Part shown: piece after piece, positions 1-11,508 of the stretch | Position numbering within the stretch: the stretch's first letter is position 1 | Layout: each line of letters begins with the position of its first letter | Assembly (NCBI GenBank): GCA_963855995.1 | Contig: OY979718.1 | Location: 28,119,282-28,183,281 of the forward strand | Source of the DNA: Muricea muricata | Taxonomy: Eukaryota; Cnidaria; Anthozoa; Malacalcyonacea; Plexauridae | Direction: 5' to 3' | DNA length: 64,000 bases | Translations under genes and position numbers: made by a program | Notes under the pieces: model-generated | What the model was told of the DNA's origin: nothing | Databases searched by the model: none | What the model saw: the letters and a program-made list of their open reading frames with translations, nothing else

Positions 1-1008
1 GGTCAATAACACGTTCAAAAAATTGTATATTTGCAGGTAGGAACAAATCGTAACGCCGATTAGAAGCGCTACAAAACAAGTTATAGTTCACTATACGATA
101 TAGTTTTCTTCAAAGACAAAGTTATAGTTCATTATACAATAACTATAAGTACGTTCATCAACTCATTTCAAATAATGTTTTACTTCAACAATAGATTTAT
201 GGTCCTTTTAGTCAAGTTCATCTTCAGAATCAGAGAATAAACTTTGACTTTCGGTTTCTTCTAAACTTCTTCCACCATGTGTTCGTGTTCTTTGTCGCCG
301 TTGCTACCGTAACGTTGTTCTTACACCTTGAATTTCTCCGAAATATATGCGAATTTCGTGTTCATTTCATCGATATAAACGCGAATTTCGTGTTAAGTTT
401 AAGTCAGACATGAGACAAAGTAAAAGTTTCGTCGAACATCAATCCATATAGAAAGGACATCAATGCACATGGGTCGGACAAACAGAAGTCGTTAAATTTT
501 CTTCGGTCGGGCAGAATGTCCGGTGCTTTTTTCGTTACGTCGGACAATTTGACGAATGGGTCGAACAATGTCCGTGACCGACCGATATTTTAAGGCCTGC
601 ACAAACATATGATGTACGCATGCGTATAGCTCTCGTACCATGCTTGTAAGCTCCCTTGATAAAGTTTCGATGACATGCTCGCAGCAAGAAACAACACACT
701 CAAGAACATCAAGATGGTCTTACAGTCTCCTGTGAATGTACTCGACCTTGTCAATTTCTAGCTCATACCAAAACCTTTCTGCTTTGCTACATATCCTTTT
801 CAGAGATTGCAGGTATTCTACAATGTCTTTCATTTCTTCGTCGTTGACAGCCTATGGCACGGCAGACTGGACAAATCGATGTTATGTCCAATAGATGACT
901 ATAAGCACGTTTAATATGACGACTTTGTTACTTTAAAATTGGTCACATTGTACCTTTAATGTGATGATGGTACACCTTTCATTTGACCAAGGTGCACCTT
1001 TTAACTGG
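1..1008. other. Intergenic stretch, no gene recognised
   Basis: I see no convincing exon or transposon protein on either strand. There are short degenerate direct repeats: a 'gttatagttca(c/t)tata' phrase near 80 and again near 120, and a 12-base 'gcgaatttcgtg' near 349 and 381. These look like decayed repeat DNA. Confidence 0.5.
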
Positions 1009-1412
1009 TTGGTAGGTAGGTAGGTAAAAGCTTTATTTAAACACGCTAGCCTCGTCAACATAATGCTGATTTCCACGAGGGGCGTCACACAAACAACACA
1101 AAGAAGATAGTTAAGTTAAAAAGTTAAATTTAAAAATACTATTTACAAAAGTAGAACGTATGGCACAGAATCTTGCTCTTACATTTAATTTAGATTTACC
1201 TCTCTTTTGAAACTATCGAGACTGCTTGCCGATTTAGCTGCAAATGAAAGGTCATTCCATAACATGGCGCCGCTGTACTTAAAGCTTCTCCTTAGATGTT
1301 CTGTTCTAGGTCTTGGAATTGTTAAATCATATTCGCTATTTCTAAGATTATATCTATTTTGCATCACATTTCTTTCATAAAAAGATTTTTCCTTTGTCGT
1401 ATTAATAGTCAT
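1009..1412 (-). pseudogene. 3' end of a non-LTR retrotransposon (CR1/L2-like)
   Basis: The minus strand encodes the C-terminal tail of a LINE reverse-transcriptase ORF, about 75 codons ending near 1185. The pattern is YNLR, then DLTIPRPRTE, RRSFKYSGAMLWNDLS and a final SFKRE block. This 'YNLR...RSF.YSGA..WN.L' signature closes the ORF of many CR1/L2/Jockey-type LINEs. Beyond the stop the minus strand runs through a short 3' UTR and ends in about four copies of a TACC tetranucleotide at 1009-1026, the kind of short-repeat tail these LINEs carry. The copy is 5'-truncated, since no fingers or palm motifs are present. A more decayed relative lies near 21.0-21.2 kb and another near 47.2 kb. Confidence 0.75.
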
Positions 1413-1584
1413 GCCGCACTTTTGATTTGAGAAGGTACACGTTTGACATGAAGACGTACACGTTTGATTTGGTGCAGCAAAGTAAATTAGTGACTTAATT
1501 ATAGCCTTACAGAACCTTACAGACCTTGTCAGTTGTCACGGGTTTGGCCTTGTTGAAAACATGGAGGAAAAGACAAAAGGTATA

Positions 1585-3325
1585 CAGTGCGAACCATGGT
1601 ATTAGTTTTATAAAATATTTATGGCGTGCGTATTCAAAATGAGTATTGTTATTCATTAAAACTTACGAACATCATAACAAAGTTGTGAGAAGATGATCGA
1701 TCCTGGCAGTGTTAATATTTTATGTTAGTCACATTACTGAAAAAATATGGCGCTGTTCCATATTTGAGGTGGACCACGCTATTAGTTTTAAAAATATGAT
1801 AACACGATAGGACGTCGTTTTTAACTTAATTAGAAGTGGAAACGACATTCTTTAACCAAAAACAGCATAGGCAACAACAAGAAAATGTTTTAGTTAGAAA
1901 ATAAACGAAACTTGGTGTCATAGTTGAAGGATTTTTCAAAGATTACGTGGAACGGCGGAAAAGAGGGATTCTGGATTTCTAAAATGGATAAGAATGGGAA
2001 GTATTAGGCGTTTGAAGGAGAACTGTTCGTAAATTATCATGATCAACGTCTGTCAACATTTTGAGAAAGTTTTCTTTGCCATATATCTTCAAAACTAGCA
2101 ATGATGGATTCCTGGTAAGCAAATAATAATTCTAAAAGTACCTCCACTGGTGTCGTGTCAAAAAAATGCTTGAGAGCACAACAGAAGTTTGTCCTTTTGA
2201 CGGGCAGACAAAATCAGCATGATAAAGCTTGGAAAATGCATGCATAGGTTAGATTATTGATATTCAATGATGGTAATAATGTGACCGGCGAAGCTAAGGA
2301 GTCAACAACAAAGTTCTAAAGTAAACGAGTTCTGCTGGTAACAGCGGAAATAGAGATCAGAGGTCTCTTTTGCACATTTAGGCACATATGAAGACATGTT
2401 GGTTGCTAATAATACGGATCTGAATGATCCTTCTACCACTTCTTTGGCAGGTACCAAAAACCTTTCATCAGGAGTTCATTTTCCCCGCATTATAGGGCAT
2501 TATCATGTTGATCTCGACTTGTCTGTCTTGTCTGTCTCGACTTGTTGTGCTTTCATGCACTTTTTGCTTAATCCAGTTTCTTCCATGACAGTAGTTAAGG
2601 TATATTTTTAGAATCATTATTGCTTACCAGGAATCCATCATTACTAGCTTTGAAGATATATGGCAAAGAAAACTTTCTCAAAATGTTGACAGACGTTGAT
2701 CATGATAATTTACGAACAGTTCTCCTTGAAACGCTTAATACCTCCCATTCTTATCCATTTCAGAAATCCATAATCCCTCTTTTCCACCGTTCCACATAAT
2801 CTTTGAAAAATCCTTCAACTATGACACCAAGCTCGTTTATTTTCTAACTAAAACATTCTCTTGTTGTTACCTGTGCTGTTTTTGGTTAATTAAAGAACGC
2901 CGTTTCCACTTCCAATTAAGTTAAAAACGACGTCCTATCGTGTTATGGAACCAGTGGCGGATCTAGCGTAAGTCAAAATAAGTTACCACAGCTCATTCTA
3001 GGATATATTTACATTTTAAAATACCTTCAAAGCAACTTCATTGGTTAGATTTTATTCTTTTGAAATTCATAACCTATGACATTGTTCTAAAGTTATTTTG
3101 AATTTAAAATTGAGCTGCTATAATTTATTTTGACTTACCCTGGATCAGCCACTGTATGGAACAGCGCCATATTTTTTCAGTCATGTGACTAACATCAACT
3201 ATCAACATCGCCAGGATCTTCTCACAACATTGTTATGATGTTCGTAAGTTTTAATGAATAGCAATGTTCATTTTGAATACGTATGGCATAAATATCTTAT
3301 AAAACTAATACCATGGTTCGCACTG
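1585..3325. mobile_element. Mariner-type non-autonomous foldback element, 1.74 kb
   Basis: Two long inverted arms (about 1585-2136 and 2602-3325) face each other across a central segment of about 465 bases. The tips are CAGTGCGAACCATGGTATTAG on the left and its reverse complement on the right. Each tip is flanked by TA (1583-1584 and 3326-3327), the target duplication of the Tc1/mariner superfamily. No transposase frame is visible, so the copy would depend on a relative. The arms have diverged by point changes; the left arm has about 35 extra bases near 1766-1800 and the right arm is interrupted by a separate 203-bp element at 2952-3154. Confidence 0.75.
2952..3154. mobile_element. hAT-type MITE nested in the mariner-type foldback
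   Basis: The element begins CAGTGGCGGATCTAGCG and ends in the inverted complement ...TGGATCAGCCACTG, with roughly 30 bases of terminal inverted repeat reading into 'aagtcaaaataa'. It is flanked by a perfect 8-base duplication, TATGGAAC, at 2944-2951 and 3155-3162. An 8-bp duplication with CAG-starting termini is the hAT signature. The opposite arm of the host element lacks the insert, which gives an internal empty site. A lone similar left end occurs at 51437. Confidence 0.85.
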
Positions 3326-3933
3326 TATTAAGAAATTGTGCTAACAATATTCCAATTTTTAAACAGTGAGGGGCCGTTAGCAATAGTAGGTTTAAATCAT
3401 GTTTTAATTAGATCTTTGTGTCAAGGACATGTTCTAAAACGTCATATACCAGATGCTCCCAAATTTAAATATTGGACGCACTAGCGCAGTGTCTGCACAA
3501 TGCATCATCTATTTACATTTAAATATTTCTACTTGTCGAGCCATACACGTGCGAGGTGAGGCATGGGGGTGGTGTTTGTTGCACTCATGAGTCATTAATT
3601 AATTTGGGGGACTTACCGCATCCTACTCGATTCCCCTGATGTCAGGCCATTGCTGGCTGGTAATTGGGCTTGATAATTTGGTTGAGCAAGTTAATAACTA
3701 AGTAGTAGACTTGAACCTCAACTGTTGTCTGTTTACAATGCTTTATGTTTGTGAGCTCTTGTTTTCAGTCAGTGTCAGGAAGATTCCCTTCACATAAAAT
3801 AATTCTTCATATTACTACCATATACGCCCAGAAGGAAGCAATCCAAATGACAGAAACCCAGGTACATACAAGCAACAATATCTAGCACACTAAGGTGCAA
3901 AGCACCCCACTAATTCCGAATTGTTTTTTTTAT
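3326..3933. other. Intergenic stretch, nothing recognised
   Basis: I see neither a plausible exon nor terminal repeats here; base composition is AT-rich like the surroundings. Confidence 0.4.
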
Positions 3934-4172
3934 CTCTCTAACTCCACACAGAGAAGAAATTTTGTCCATGGGAGGGGGCAACTTGATAATAGTTAAGGGA
4001 TGTTTTAACAGGTTAGAATAAAAGATTTTCTGCAAGCATTTTTTGTAAATATTTCCCGGACTGCCATACATTTTCCAGCCCTGTTGCAGTTTAGACATGT
4101 TAAAACATCCCTTCACCATTATCCAGTTGCTCTTCTCCATGGGCAAAATTTCTTCTCTGTGTGGAGAGGGTA
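3934..4172. mobile_element. Foldback MITE (about 240 bp)
   Basis: The arms at 3934-4012 and about 4097-4172 are reverse complements over some 75-80 bases with a few mismatches. Both include 'ccacacagagaagaaatttt' and 'aagggatgttttaaca' or their complements. The roughly 80-base loop is AT-rich. The open frame of about 100 codons that reads through on the minus strand is a by-product of the hairpin and resembles no protein I know. I could not settle the target duplication. Confidence 0.65.
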
Positions 4173-4370
4173 AGGGCAGGGGTTTTAACCTTTTTCTAAT
4201 TAAGCTGACATCCAATAGCTACTGTGAGAACATACAGACCTTTTAACAATAGTGTGGTATAACATCATAACCAATTATTCAGTAAAAAATAGAAGTCAGC
4301 CCATTAAGCTGCAAAGCTTCCCTCCTCAAAAAATAAAACTGTCAGGCATTAGAGAAATAAAAAAAAACAT

Positions 4371-5112
4371 TTGAGAACTGGCTATCGAGTAGGCTATCGC
4401 TCATATACGACGAGAGTGAGTAAAACAACTGTTTTACTATATAGACAACAACTGCCACCAAAAAAACTTCCCAGTGCCGTTATATTTTATTATATAATAA
4501 TACGCGTTCATTCTGCATTTTCATTGGTCGCGAGCTATGTGTTATTAAAGTACACACGCACGGATGACGTCAACTGCTGGCGTGATTTAATTTAGCTAAT
4601 TTATTTCGCGGGTTTTTGCATGATTTTTGTCAATTTTATTATAATATAAAACAAATAGATTTCATTTTTTTTTGTGCTTTTGTACTGTAATGGATCACAG
4701 ATGACGCCATAGCGTGTGAAGAACAAAAAGTCACGCACTCGACTGCGTCTCGTGCGTACTTTTTTGTTCTTCACACGCTATGACGTCATCTGTGATCTAT
4801 TACAGTACAGACGCACGCAAAAATGAAATCTATTTGTTAAATAAAATATACTTATTAGTCAGTTTTTCAATGTAAACAACTTCGCTAATACCGCATAAAA
4901 CACGACATTTTGTTATTTAAAATTATGTTTCAAACAAATTTTTCCAAGTTTTAAATTCTTAAAAAATATAAACGCTTGTTGAACTCAAAAATGAGCACAG
5001 TTTTTGTTATTATAGCAATTCAAAACAATTATAATCTTTTCCAGCTTTCCGAAGACTTATTCAGTGTTAATTCGTAAAAAAATGCAGTTTATACTTGTTT
5101 AGGTGACATTTA
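4371..5112. mobile_element. Dispersed repeat family R1, copy a (interrupted)
   Basis: This shares a long collinear match with 34180-34636: 'ctatcgctc(a/g)tatacgacgagagtg', then 'ttatatagacaacaactgc', 'cttcccagtgc(c/a)gttatattt', and after a 350-base interruption 'taaaatatacttattag' through 'tttatacttgtttaggtgacat'. Both copies lose similarity right after 'ggtgacat', which gives a shared right boundary. No protein frame is visible. The family name is mine. Confidence 0.7.
4488..4840. mobile_element. Dispersed repeat family R2, copy a, inserted in R1
   Basis: This block is missing from the other R1 copy near 34348 but present by itself at 39401-39738, so it is an independent mobile repeat. Shared landmarks are 'cattggtcg', 'gtacagacgcac', 'gatgacgtca' and 'atctatttgtta'. 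Internally, 'cacagatgacgccatagcgtgtgaagaacaaaaagt' recurs inverted about 30 bases later, making a strong hairpin rich in CRE-like TGACGTCA words. Exact ends are uncertain by several bases. Confidence 0.7.
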
Positions 5113-5591
5113 AATCAAGTACTAACCTTCAAAAACTTTATCTAAGTTTATGTGTTGTACGTATGGCCAAGAAAGGCTGCCAAAATGCTCAAAACAAGTT
5201 TTTTGCGATCGTAAATCGACTACTAACGTAAAACTTTAGGCCGCCATCTTGTTTTCTTTACAAGTAGGAGATGCGATAATATTCTACTAGTAGCGAGCCA
5301 ATCAGATTACAGAATATTAAAATACCCGATAGATGGCAGTCTATATAATGATGATGGATATTTAGGTACCTTTTATTAAAATTTGAGATATCCCAATAGT
5401 CCCTTATTATTCGCAATTGTCCCCCTTCCTGTCCTTTCATATTTTGCAGTTTTCGAATAAGGTATAGAATTAAAGTTTCTGATTGTAATCCCTTCCATCC
5501 TAACCGAAATACAAGTTCTCTGTGTAAATTTACAGAATCTAAAGACGATAAGATGTATATTTTTACGTTTTGATTAACTTAGATACAGAAA
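5113..5591 (+). promoter_or_regulatory. Upstream region of rpl31
   Basis: This is the only DNA between the R1 repeat and the rpl31 start codon, so it must hold the proximal promoter and 5' leader. It is pyrimidine-rich near 5410-5450 ('cccccttcctgtcctttc'), which could be a TOP-type start region. I cannot place a transcription start with confidence and see no clear TATA box. Whether the leader carries its own intron is not decidable from sequence alone. Confidence 0.35.
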
Positions 5592-8500
5592 ATGGCGAAG
5601 AAAACCGACAAGAAGAAGAGCCGTTCAACCATTAACCAAGTGGTGACAAGGGAATACACGATACATTTACACAAACGAATTCACGGAATGTAAGTGGCAA
5701 TTTATAACTAAAAGGCCAGTGAGAGTTTGGTCACATGCATCTTCGTGTCTACAAGTAAATATGCCAGAAAATATGTAAGTTAACAACATGTGTGATGATA
5801 ATTGTTGACTGTGGTACAAATTCAACTATATTTCTTGTAGTTTAGCTCACCGCAAATAATTTTAGGCATCCTAAAATTTTCTAAGCTTCACTTTTAACCC
5901 CCTATTGATTAATTCAGACTATTCTGTTGACAGACAGACTGGAAATTTTGAGAACTGTGCGGGTGAGATTTCGAAATGTAATAGAAGATTTATGGATGCT
6001 CACTATATCTCGGTTGTCCAGTACAAACTTTCCACTGAGGAATCAGAGATACACCACTATTTAATACGATTGTGATTTGCTAAATGCATGTCGGAGATAT
6101 CAGGTGTGGAGTGCAGTGTATGCAGTCTGGTACCAAAGCTCCTCAGAACAAAATATTTTTGGCTTTACCTTGTACAACATGATTAATTTCGAGGGTTAAC
6201 CCACAGTTGTTGTTCTGATAGCGTTTGGTGATCATGATTTAATTGGCTGTATAAGAAAACTACGCCATTCCAAAATATGCATCGAGAGTTATTAAACAGG
6301 GAATCGCATTGATAACAGTTCTCTGTTGAGCTGGAGTGAATATCCTGTATGAATATGTGTAAATATGCGTTTGATAATAAATAAATAACTGGTACAAAGC
6401 CTGGACTTATACAAGCCAAAACCTTTGCACAGCATGCTTCCATATGTGGACTTTGCTATCAACAATAGCGATGATGGGCTGTGATTATGCTAGTAATTTT
6501 TTCAGGGGTATTTAGTAGGGGGATGAGGGGTAATTCCTACCCATAAATTTGAAATTCCCATCCAATTCTTGAGAAAGTTCAATTTAGGGGGAAGATCCCC
6601 CCAAGCACCTCAGCTCGCTGTGATGAATTCTTAGTTACTGTACTTGTCATTGATGTAGTGGATTGAAATCCCCCCCCCCCCCCCCCCAATGAAAAATCCT
6701 CAGAAATTTTGGGGAAGCTCCCATCCAACCCCCAAAACCTTACTATTATACCCCTGATTTTTTAATTATTTTTTTGCAACTAGTGGTTTTAAGAAACGTG
6801 CTCCCAGGGCAATAAAGGAAATCCGAAAATTTGCAGAAAAAACCATGGGTACACCAGATGTTCGTGTTGATACTGGTTTAAACAAACAGATCTGGTCTCG
6901 TGGTATCAGGTAGCTATTTTGTATCGACATGTTATGTATATTCTTATTTACCTGAACTAGTAAAGTGAAAGTAGCTGTTACCATACCTAACTAGTTCATA
7001 TGCTCATTAGATTTGTCACAAGTCCCTCGTTTATTGTATGCAACAAAATATTGCGCTCGAGAAATGAAGGAACAAGCAACCTGTGTCAATTGCAAGGTTT
7101 AAATTCAGATTAAGTATTCCGATTCCATAATTTAGGGCTTCCTTATTTTGAAATCCATTCTAACTAAAGTCTTGTGTGTCATATATTTTACAAAATGGTG
7201 TTGAGAATACAGAATAATAATTAAGTCAAAGTGATATCTCCGGAACATTTTTGCTTTGTTGAATCTGGCAATTGCAAGTGACACAAGTTGGTCAATCCCT
7301 CCTATGTCTCAAGCGCAATTTTTACCACTTGCTATAAAAACATTTTGAAAGTTATATAGCGATTAGACACAATTTATGAAACATTTATTAAAAATCGATA
7401 TCAAAGAAATATATGCCGGTATTAATTGATATAGCAGTATGCTGCAATGGTCTAGATATAGCCTAAAAATAGCTAACAACATCAGTTTTTTGTTATACGT
7501 CAAATGTAGTACAGATCTTTTTTACATGTCACTTTAATTTGTGTTCACACTAATAATTTTTGGCATGTAGTTCTAAACTCAGCCGTTTACGGTCGTATAT
7601 TCAGGGTCGCTATAATGACATCTTCCACTGCCAAAAAGTAGATCACAACATAAATATTCTGGTTCGGGGGTAGTATTCAGTTGGGTGGGAAATAAAATAT
7701 CCCTTGAGTGATCAATATCAACTTTTGTGCGACAAAAAGTAATGATTCTTTGTTATAAAAAGTTTGCGATTTGTTGTGGTGACTCTTCATGACTGTATGG
7801 CTGGAAGCAAAACTCGACATGTTATCATCTGACATTTTAGTGCAAAGATGATGTTTTAAATTTGGTAATATTTCAGATATTCAAATGTCAATAGATGAGG
7901 AGAAACCTGTTAAATTTGCAGAGTTAGCTTAATTCTGTAGCTATTTCTGTGAAACTGCAGGGAGAATGAAAAGGAAGGTTTTTCGTGTTTGCTGCAGCTT
8001 TCTTCTCTGTATGCATACCCCGTGCCTTTCTGACAAATAATTTTATATACTAGTTGTATTGGCCTTGCCGTGCTTTTGCTGCAAATTTGTGTAAGTATGC
8101 AGTCATAGTTAGAAACGTTTTTTATCAGTAGACATCACTGTCAGTTGGCGTTTAGATTTCTCCTGTTTATCCGGAATCTTGCCAACATGTTGAGATCTCG
8201 TCTGGCCGATGCAAACGCGGTCATTATAGTCGCATTACATAAGTTACATTCGAAATATATCAAATTCATGAAGAGACATAAGCAATATTAAGTCTAAAAC
8301 AGGCAACTACAATAACTGTCGCTGTATCTTATAGAAATGTACCATTTCGAGTGCGAGTACGTTTGGCGCGGCGTAGAAACGAGGACGAAGATTCCCCACA
8401 CAAATTTTATACACTTGTGACACACGTTCCAGTGGCTTCTTTCAAAGGTGGGCATTAAAATCCATTTCCAGTACGTTCATGTTGTATTACTATTACCGTG

Positions 8501-8869
8501 TGTAAACTAGTTCATGGTCAATATGCCAATTAGTCGAATTAGCAATAATCAACACTACGAATTTCCTGTTGCCAATAAATATAGTCTATACATTACCGCA
8601 GTAAGAGCAAAAGTAAAAGGAATGTATATTTCCAAGTGCCATATGGGATTATAAAAAGTATTTTGATAACTAAAATTCATATATTAATTTTATGGCGGCA
8701 CAAGTTGTGCACATCTTTAAAAAAGTGCCAACGCTCATCAAATGTCCATGTGAACATAATTGTGATGGTTAGATTTTGGTTGATACATGTAATTTATTTT
8801 TGTAATGCTCATGTCGTTTCATTTTTATTTTTAGGCTTGGAAACCAAAATTGTAGAAGCTGATGACTAA
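5592..8869 (+). CDS. rpl31: 60S ribosomal protein L31 (eL31), four exons
   Basis: This encodes the conserved eukaryotic large-subunit ribosomal protein that sits near the peptide exit tunnel. Exons are 5592-5689, 6784-6909, 8335-8447 and 8835-8869. All introns have GT-AG borders, with phases 2, 2 and 1, and the joined frame is 123 codons; human eL31 has 125. Hallmarks in order: a lysine-rich start, then [62 protein letters not shown] and [17 protein letters not shown], ending EADD. The start is fixed by the family's short basic N-terminus and the first in-frame ATG. There is no sign of decay. An AATAAA follows the stop at 8874. Confidence 0.97.
6670..6687. repeat. Poly-C tract, 18 bases, in rpl31 intron 1
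   Basis: An unbroken run of 18 cytosines lies in the first intron of rpl31, in a purine/pyrimidine-skewed stretch with other short C runs (6590-6750). It is likely length-variable and prone to sequencing error. Confidence 0.9.
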
Positions 8870-8873
8870 GTGT

Positions 8874-8879
8874 AATAAA
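8874..8879 (+). terminator. Polyadenylation signal of rpl31
   Basis: A canonical AATAAA hexamer starts four bases after the rpl31 stop codon. A second A-rich word (CAATAATA) and a GT-rich 'gttgttgttgg' follow within 30 bases, the usual order for cleavage and polyadenylation. The 3' UTR would be very short, as is common for ribosomal protein genes. Confidence 0.75.
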
Positions 8880-9708
8880 GTGTTCAATAATACAGTTGTT
8901 GTTGGCTTTTTTTCTTCTCGGAATAGACACGCATTTACTGTTCTGCCTGAAAGTTGACTTAAACGTACTTGTACTTGTTGGTCCTTCAAGTCAAAAATCG
9001 TTTACAGTGTAGCGATATCGCCACAGAAATGAGCTCAAACAAAGCGTTGGTCTTGGCCCACGCGGCATTGTCAACTGTATCGTAATTGGGTCATGTCTCG
9101 CTAAATCTCGATGTTGGGCCCTTAACAACACCATATATACACATAAGTAAACCGCTGACCAAAATTGAAAAGAACGAGACGTGGCCCCATAACCACTTCA
9201 GCATCATAATTATTATACCGTAATTACTATTTGTATATTTGCGGCAGGCGATATTAATGTGAGTATTTACTTTTTTGTCCATGAACTTAAGTTTTTTCGC
9301 AGATGTAGGATAGTAGTTTGCAGCACATTTAAGTACTGCCAGAGTTTTGCCGTAGGCGAACAACCTCCGGCTCTGGCAAAGTAAGTCAAAACTAGCTCCG
9401 CGCGGCTCCTGTTCAGAGCACTAATTGTCCCATGGGCAGACGGAGTAATAATACATATGTATTGTAATGAACTATGCTGCATTAACAAGAATATATGGCA
9501 ATTAGGACAAACGTATTCCTGTTTGAGTTACCTACTATGGCGACAGTACAGAATGGGATTGATGAGAGTTTCTCTTCACCAACACCATCAAAGACGGGAA
9601 CTACGTCCTTTCCTTAGTGGCCGAAGTCCTCGCTCGAATGGGTTTTGATATGGTCTAAAAGAAACAAATTGGCGTACAAATTTAAAGGAAAAGAAAATCC
9701 ATGTATTG
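8880..9708. other. Intergenic stretch after rpl31, no gene recognised
   Basis: Only short frames without recognisable domains occur. Around 9330-9400 there is a weak inverted phrase ('tgccagag...ctctggca'). Nothing supports an exon or an RNA gene. Confidence 0.4.
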
Positions 9709-9951
9709 GTATATGCCATAGAAATAATAGATATAGAATGCGTGCTTGTCAAGTAAACAAGTGACGCTACATTAAAATTCAAAATGGCCGATTTATAAGG
9801 GCAAAATTAAACTCGGCCCCATTGTATTTTGCATGGACCGCTCCTTGTACAAATCCAATATCGCGGATTTATAAGGGCAATTTTTTTAATTTGGGTACCG
9901 GCTAGGTCACCAAGCACGCATTCTATATCTGTTATTTCTATGGTATATGCC
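9709..9951. mobile_element. MITE with ~41-bp terminal inverted repeats
   Basis: The left terminus 'ggtatatgccatagaaata' and the next 20 bases (to about 9749) return inverted at 9911-9951 with three mismatches. Inside, 'gatttataagggcaa' occurs twice in direct orientation (near 9790 and 9868), so the interior contains a partial duplication. No coding sequence is seen, and the target duplication could not be fixed. Confidence 0.7.
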
Positions 9952-10329
9952 CGCCCGTACCATATTTTAACAATCAAACGGGTATTCACAGACAAGTTTC
10001 TCGTCCCTGATATGAATTCGGCTGATCAATATTTTTGTTGAGCAGCCATTGGAAAACACATTGACTCGTATATAACGACAGATACAAATGTTAGATGCAT
10101 TTTGATTTCTCAATGTTGCTTAGCTTGTGTCAGCGTCGTACCCAGGCGCAACCTTTTTATAGAGGTCAGTGACAGTGAAAACACTGAGCATGCAGGGTGT
10201 TGTCCTACACTTTGCGCGCATGGCATTCCCACTGCCACTGATCTATAGAAAAACAATGGAGCGCCTGGCTACGAGGCTGCTCACAGATGACCTTGGTGAA
10301 ACAAATGAGGTTATGCAATAAACAAGGTT

Positions 10330-10450
10330 AACAACTGAGTAACAGCGCGGGCGGAGCCTGGACTCGAATCTGACCCCATAAAAGGTGCAGCATGACATGT
10401 GCCAGCTCATTGTACTAAGTGCAGCTTGTCGGGCAGACATAAGTCGCCAG
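10330..10450 (-). mobile_element. Possible tRNA-derived SINE head
   Basis: On the minus strand 'cagattcgagtccagg' (complement of about 10357-10373) matches the pol III B-box consensus. Some 45 bases upstream of it lies an A-box-like 'tgagctggcaca'. Spacing is tRNA-like but I cannot fold a proper cloverleaf. It could be a decayed SINE or coincidence. Confidence 0.3.
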
Positions 10451-10530
10451 TTTAGATAACTCATAAAATAGAGAATCCCACCCTTAAAACAAGCTTCGGA
10501 ATTGCTTTCCACCGAGCAACTCGGTGTGAT

Positions 10531-10640
10531 AGGTGCAAATGGGTGGTCAGGTCAATACTCGGAGTCGCTAGATGTCTCGTGACCTGAATCCAAGTAATTG
10601 CTACGTTTAGCAAAGTACGACCGACCACCCGTTGCGCCTA
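10531..10640. repeat. Short inverted repeat
   Basis: 'aggtgcaaatgggtggtc' at 10531 pairs with 'gaccacccgttgcgcct' near 10623-10639, leaving about 70 bases between. This may be a small MITE. No target duplication was identified. Confidence 0.45.
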
Positions 10641-11218
10641 ACCATCCACACGTGTAAGTTATGTTACTGTAGGTGTTAACTAGTTGTAAAATGCCAAAAC
10701 TGCGAAACCGAGTGGCAAGAGCTTTTGTGAGGGATAATTATGACGCTAGACGGCCAACATTTATGCATGGCAGAAGCAGTGGAGTAGCTAGAGGTCTTGC
10801 TTGTCATGCTGAGCATGACTTAAATTTTTTCAAACCAAAGTTTTTTTTGGCCATTTTTTTACAAGAAAATGATGAAATGCTTTCGCACGTAATGTCATCC
10901 TCGAAAACAGCTCAGGCGAATCAAATTCCCCGCATTTGAGCGTTCTTTAACCTGCAAACAGGCTGAAGTTTATTTACCTAATCGCAGGCTAGAGCATGAC
11001 TTTTTTTGGGTAATCATGCCCTTTTTTGTCATGATTGCACCTAGAGCATGACTTCCTCTCTATTTTCAACGCATATCATTGGCTAGAATGCTCGCGATGC
11101 ATGCGTAGTTGGTTGAACGAATCGCTCAAGTCATGCTCAGCCGAAATAGCAGGACATTGCAAAAGCAAGGCTTTGTTATTTTATAAATATTCATAAATTC
11201 TCATTTCTTATGAATATG
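10641..11218. other. Intergenic stretch, nothing recognised
   Basis: AT-rich DNA with a word 'gagcatgact' repeated several times (near 10810, 10990 and 11044). One open frame of 88 codons starts near 10673 but has no recognisable domain, and I do not call it. Confidence 0.4.
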
Positions 11219-11508
11219 GAAATCGACACTACTGTGAAACTGTCCCCACATTCGTCCTCACAATCCTCCCCACATTCTCCCCACATTCGCCCCACATTCA
11301 TTATGAGATTATATAAACAGATTAAGACCACCTGCGATACCCTTACTATTTCCAATCATTCGAAAAGCCTTTAACTTTATATCAAGCTTTTAGCATTCAA
11401 AATACTTTCAATTTTAGTCTCTGAAGCAATAATAATTACAGCTGTTGCGACTTATACTTTAAAGGTTAAAATAAAAAAATTACCATTTCTGGGGAACAAA
11501 TTTTCTCC

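Noticed and set aside
4371..4595. 74-codon frame in repeat R1 as a gene
   Set aside because: The frame lies across the junction of two repeat families and is not kept in the second R1 copy.
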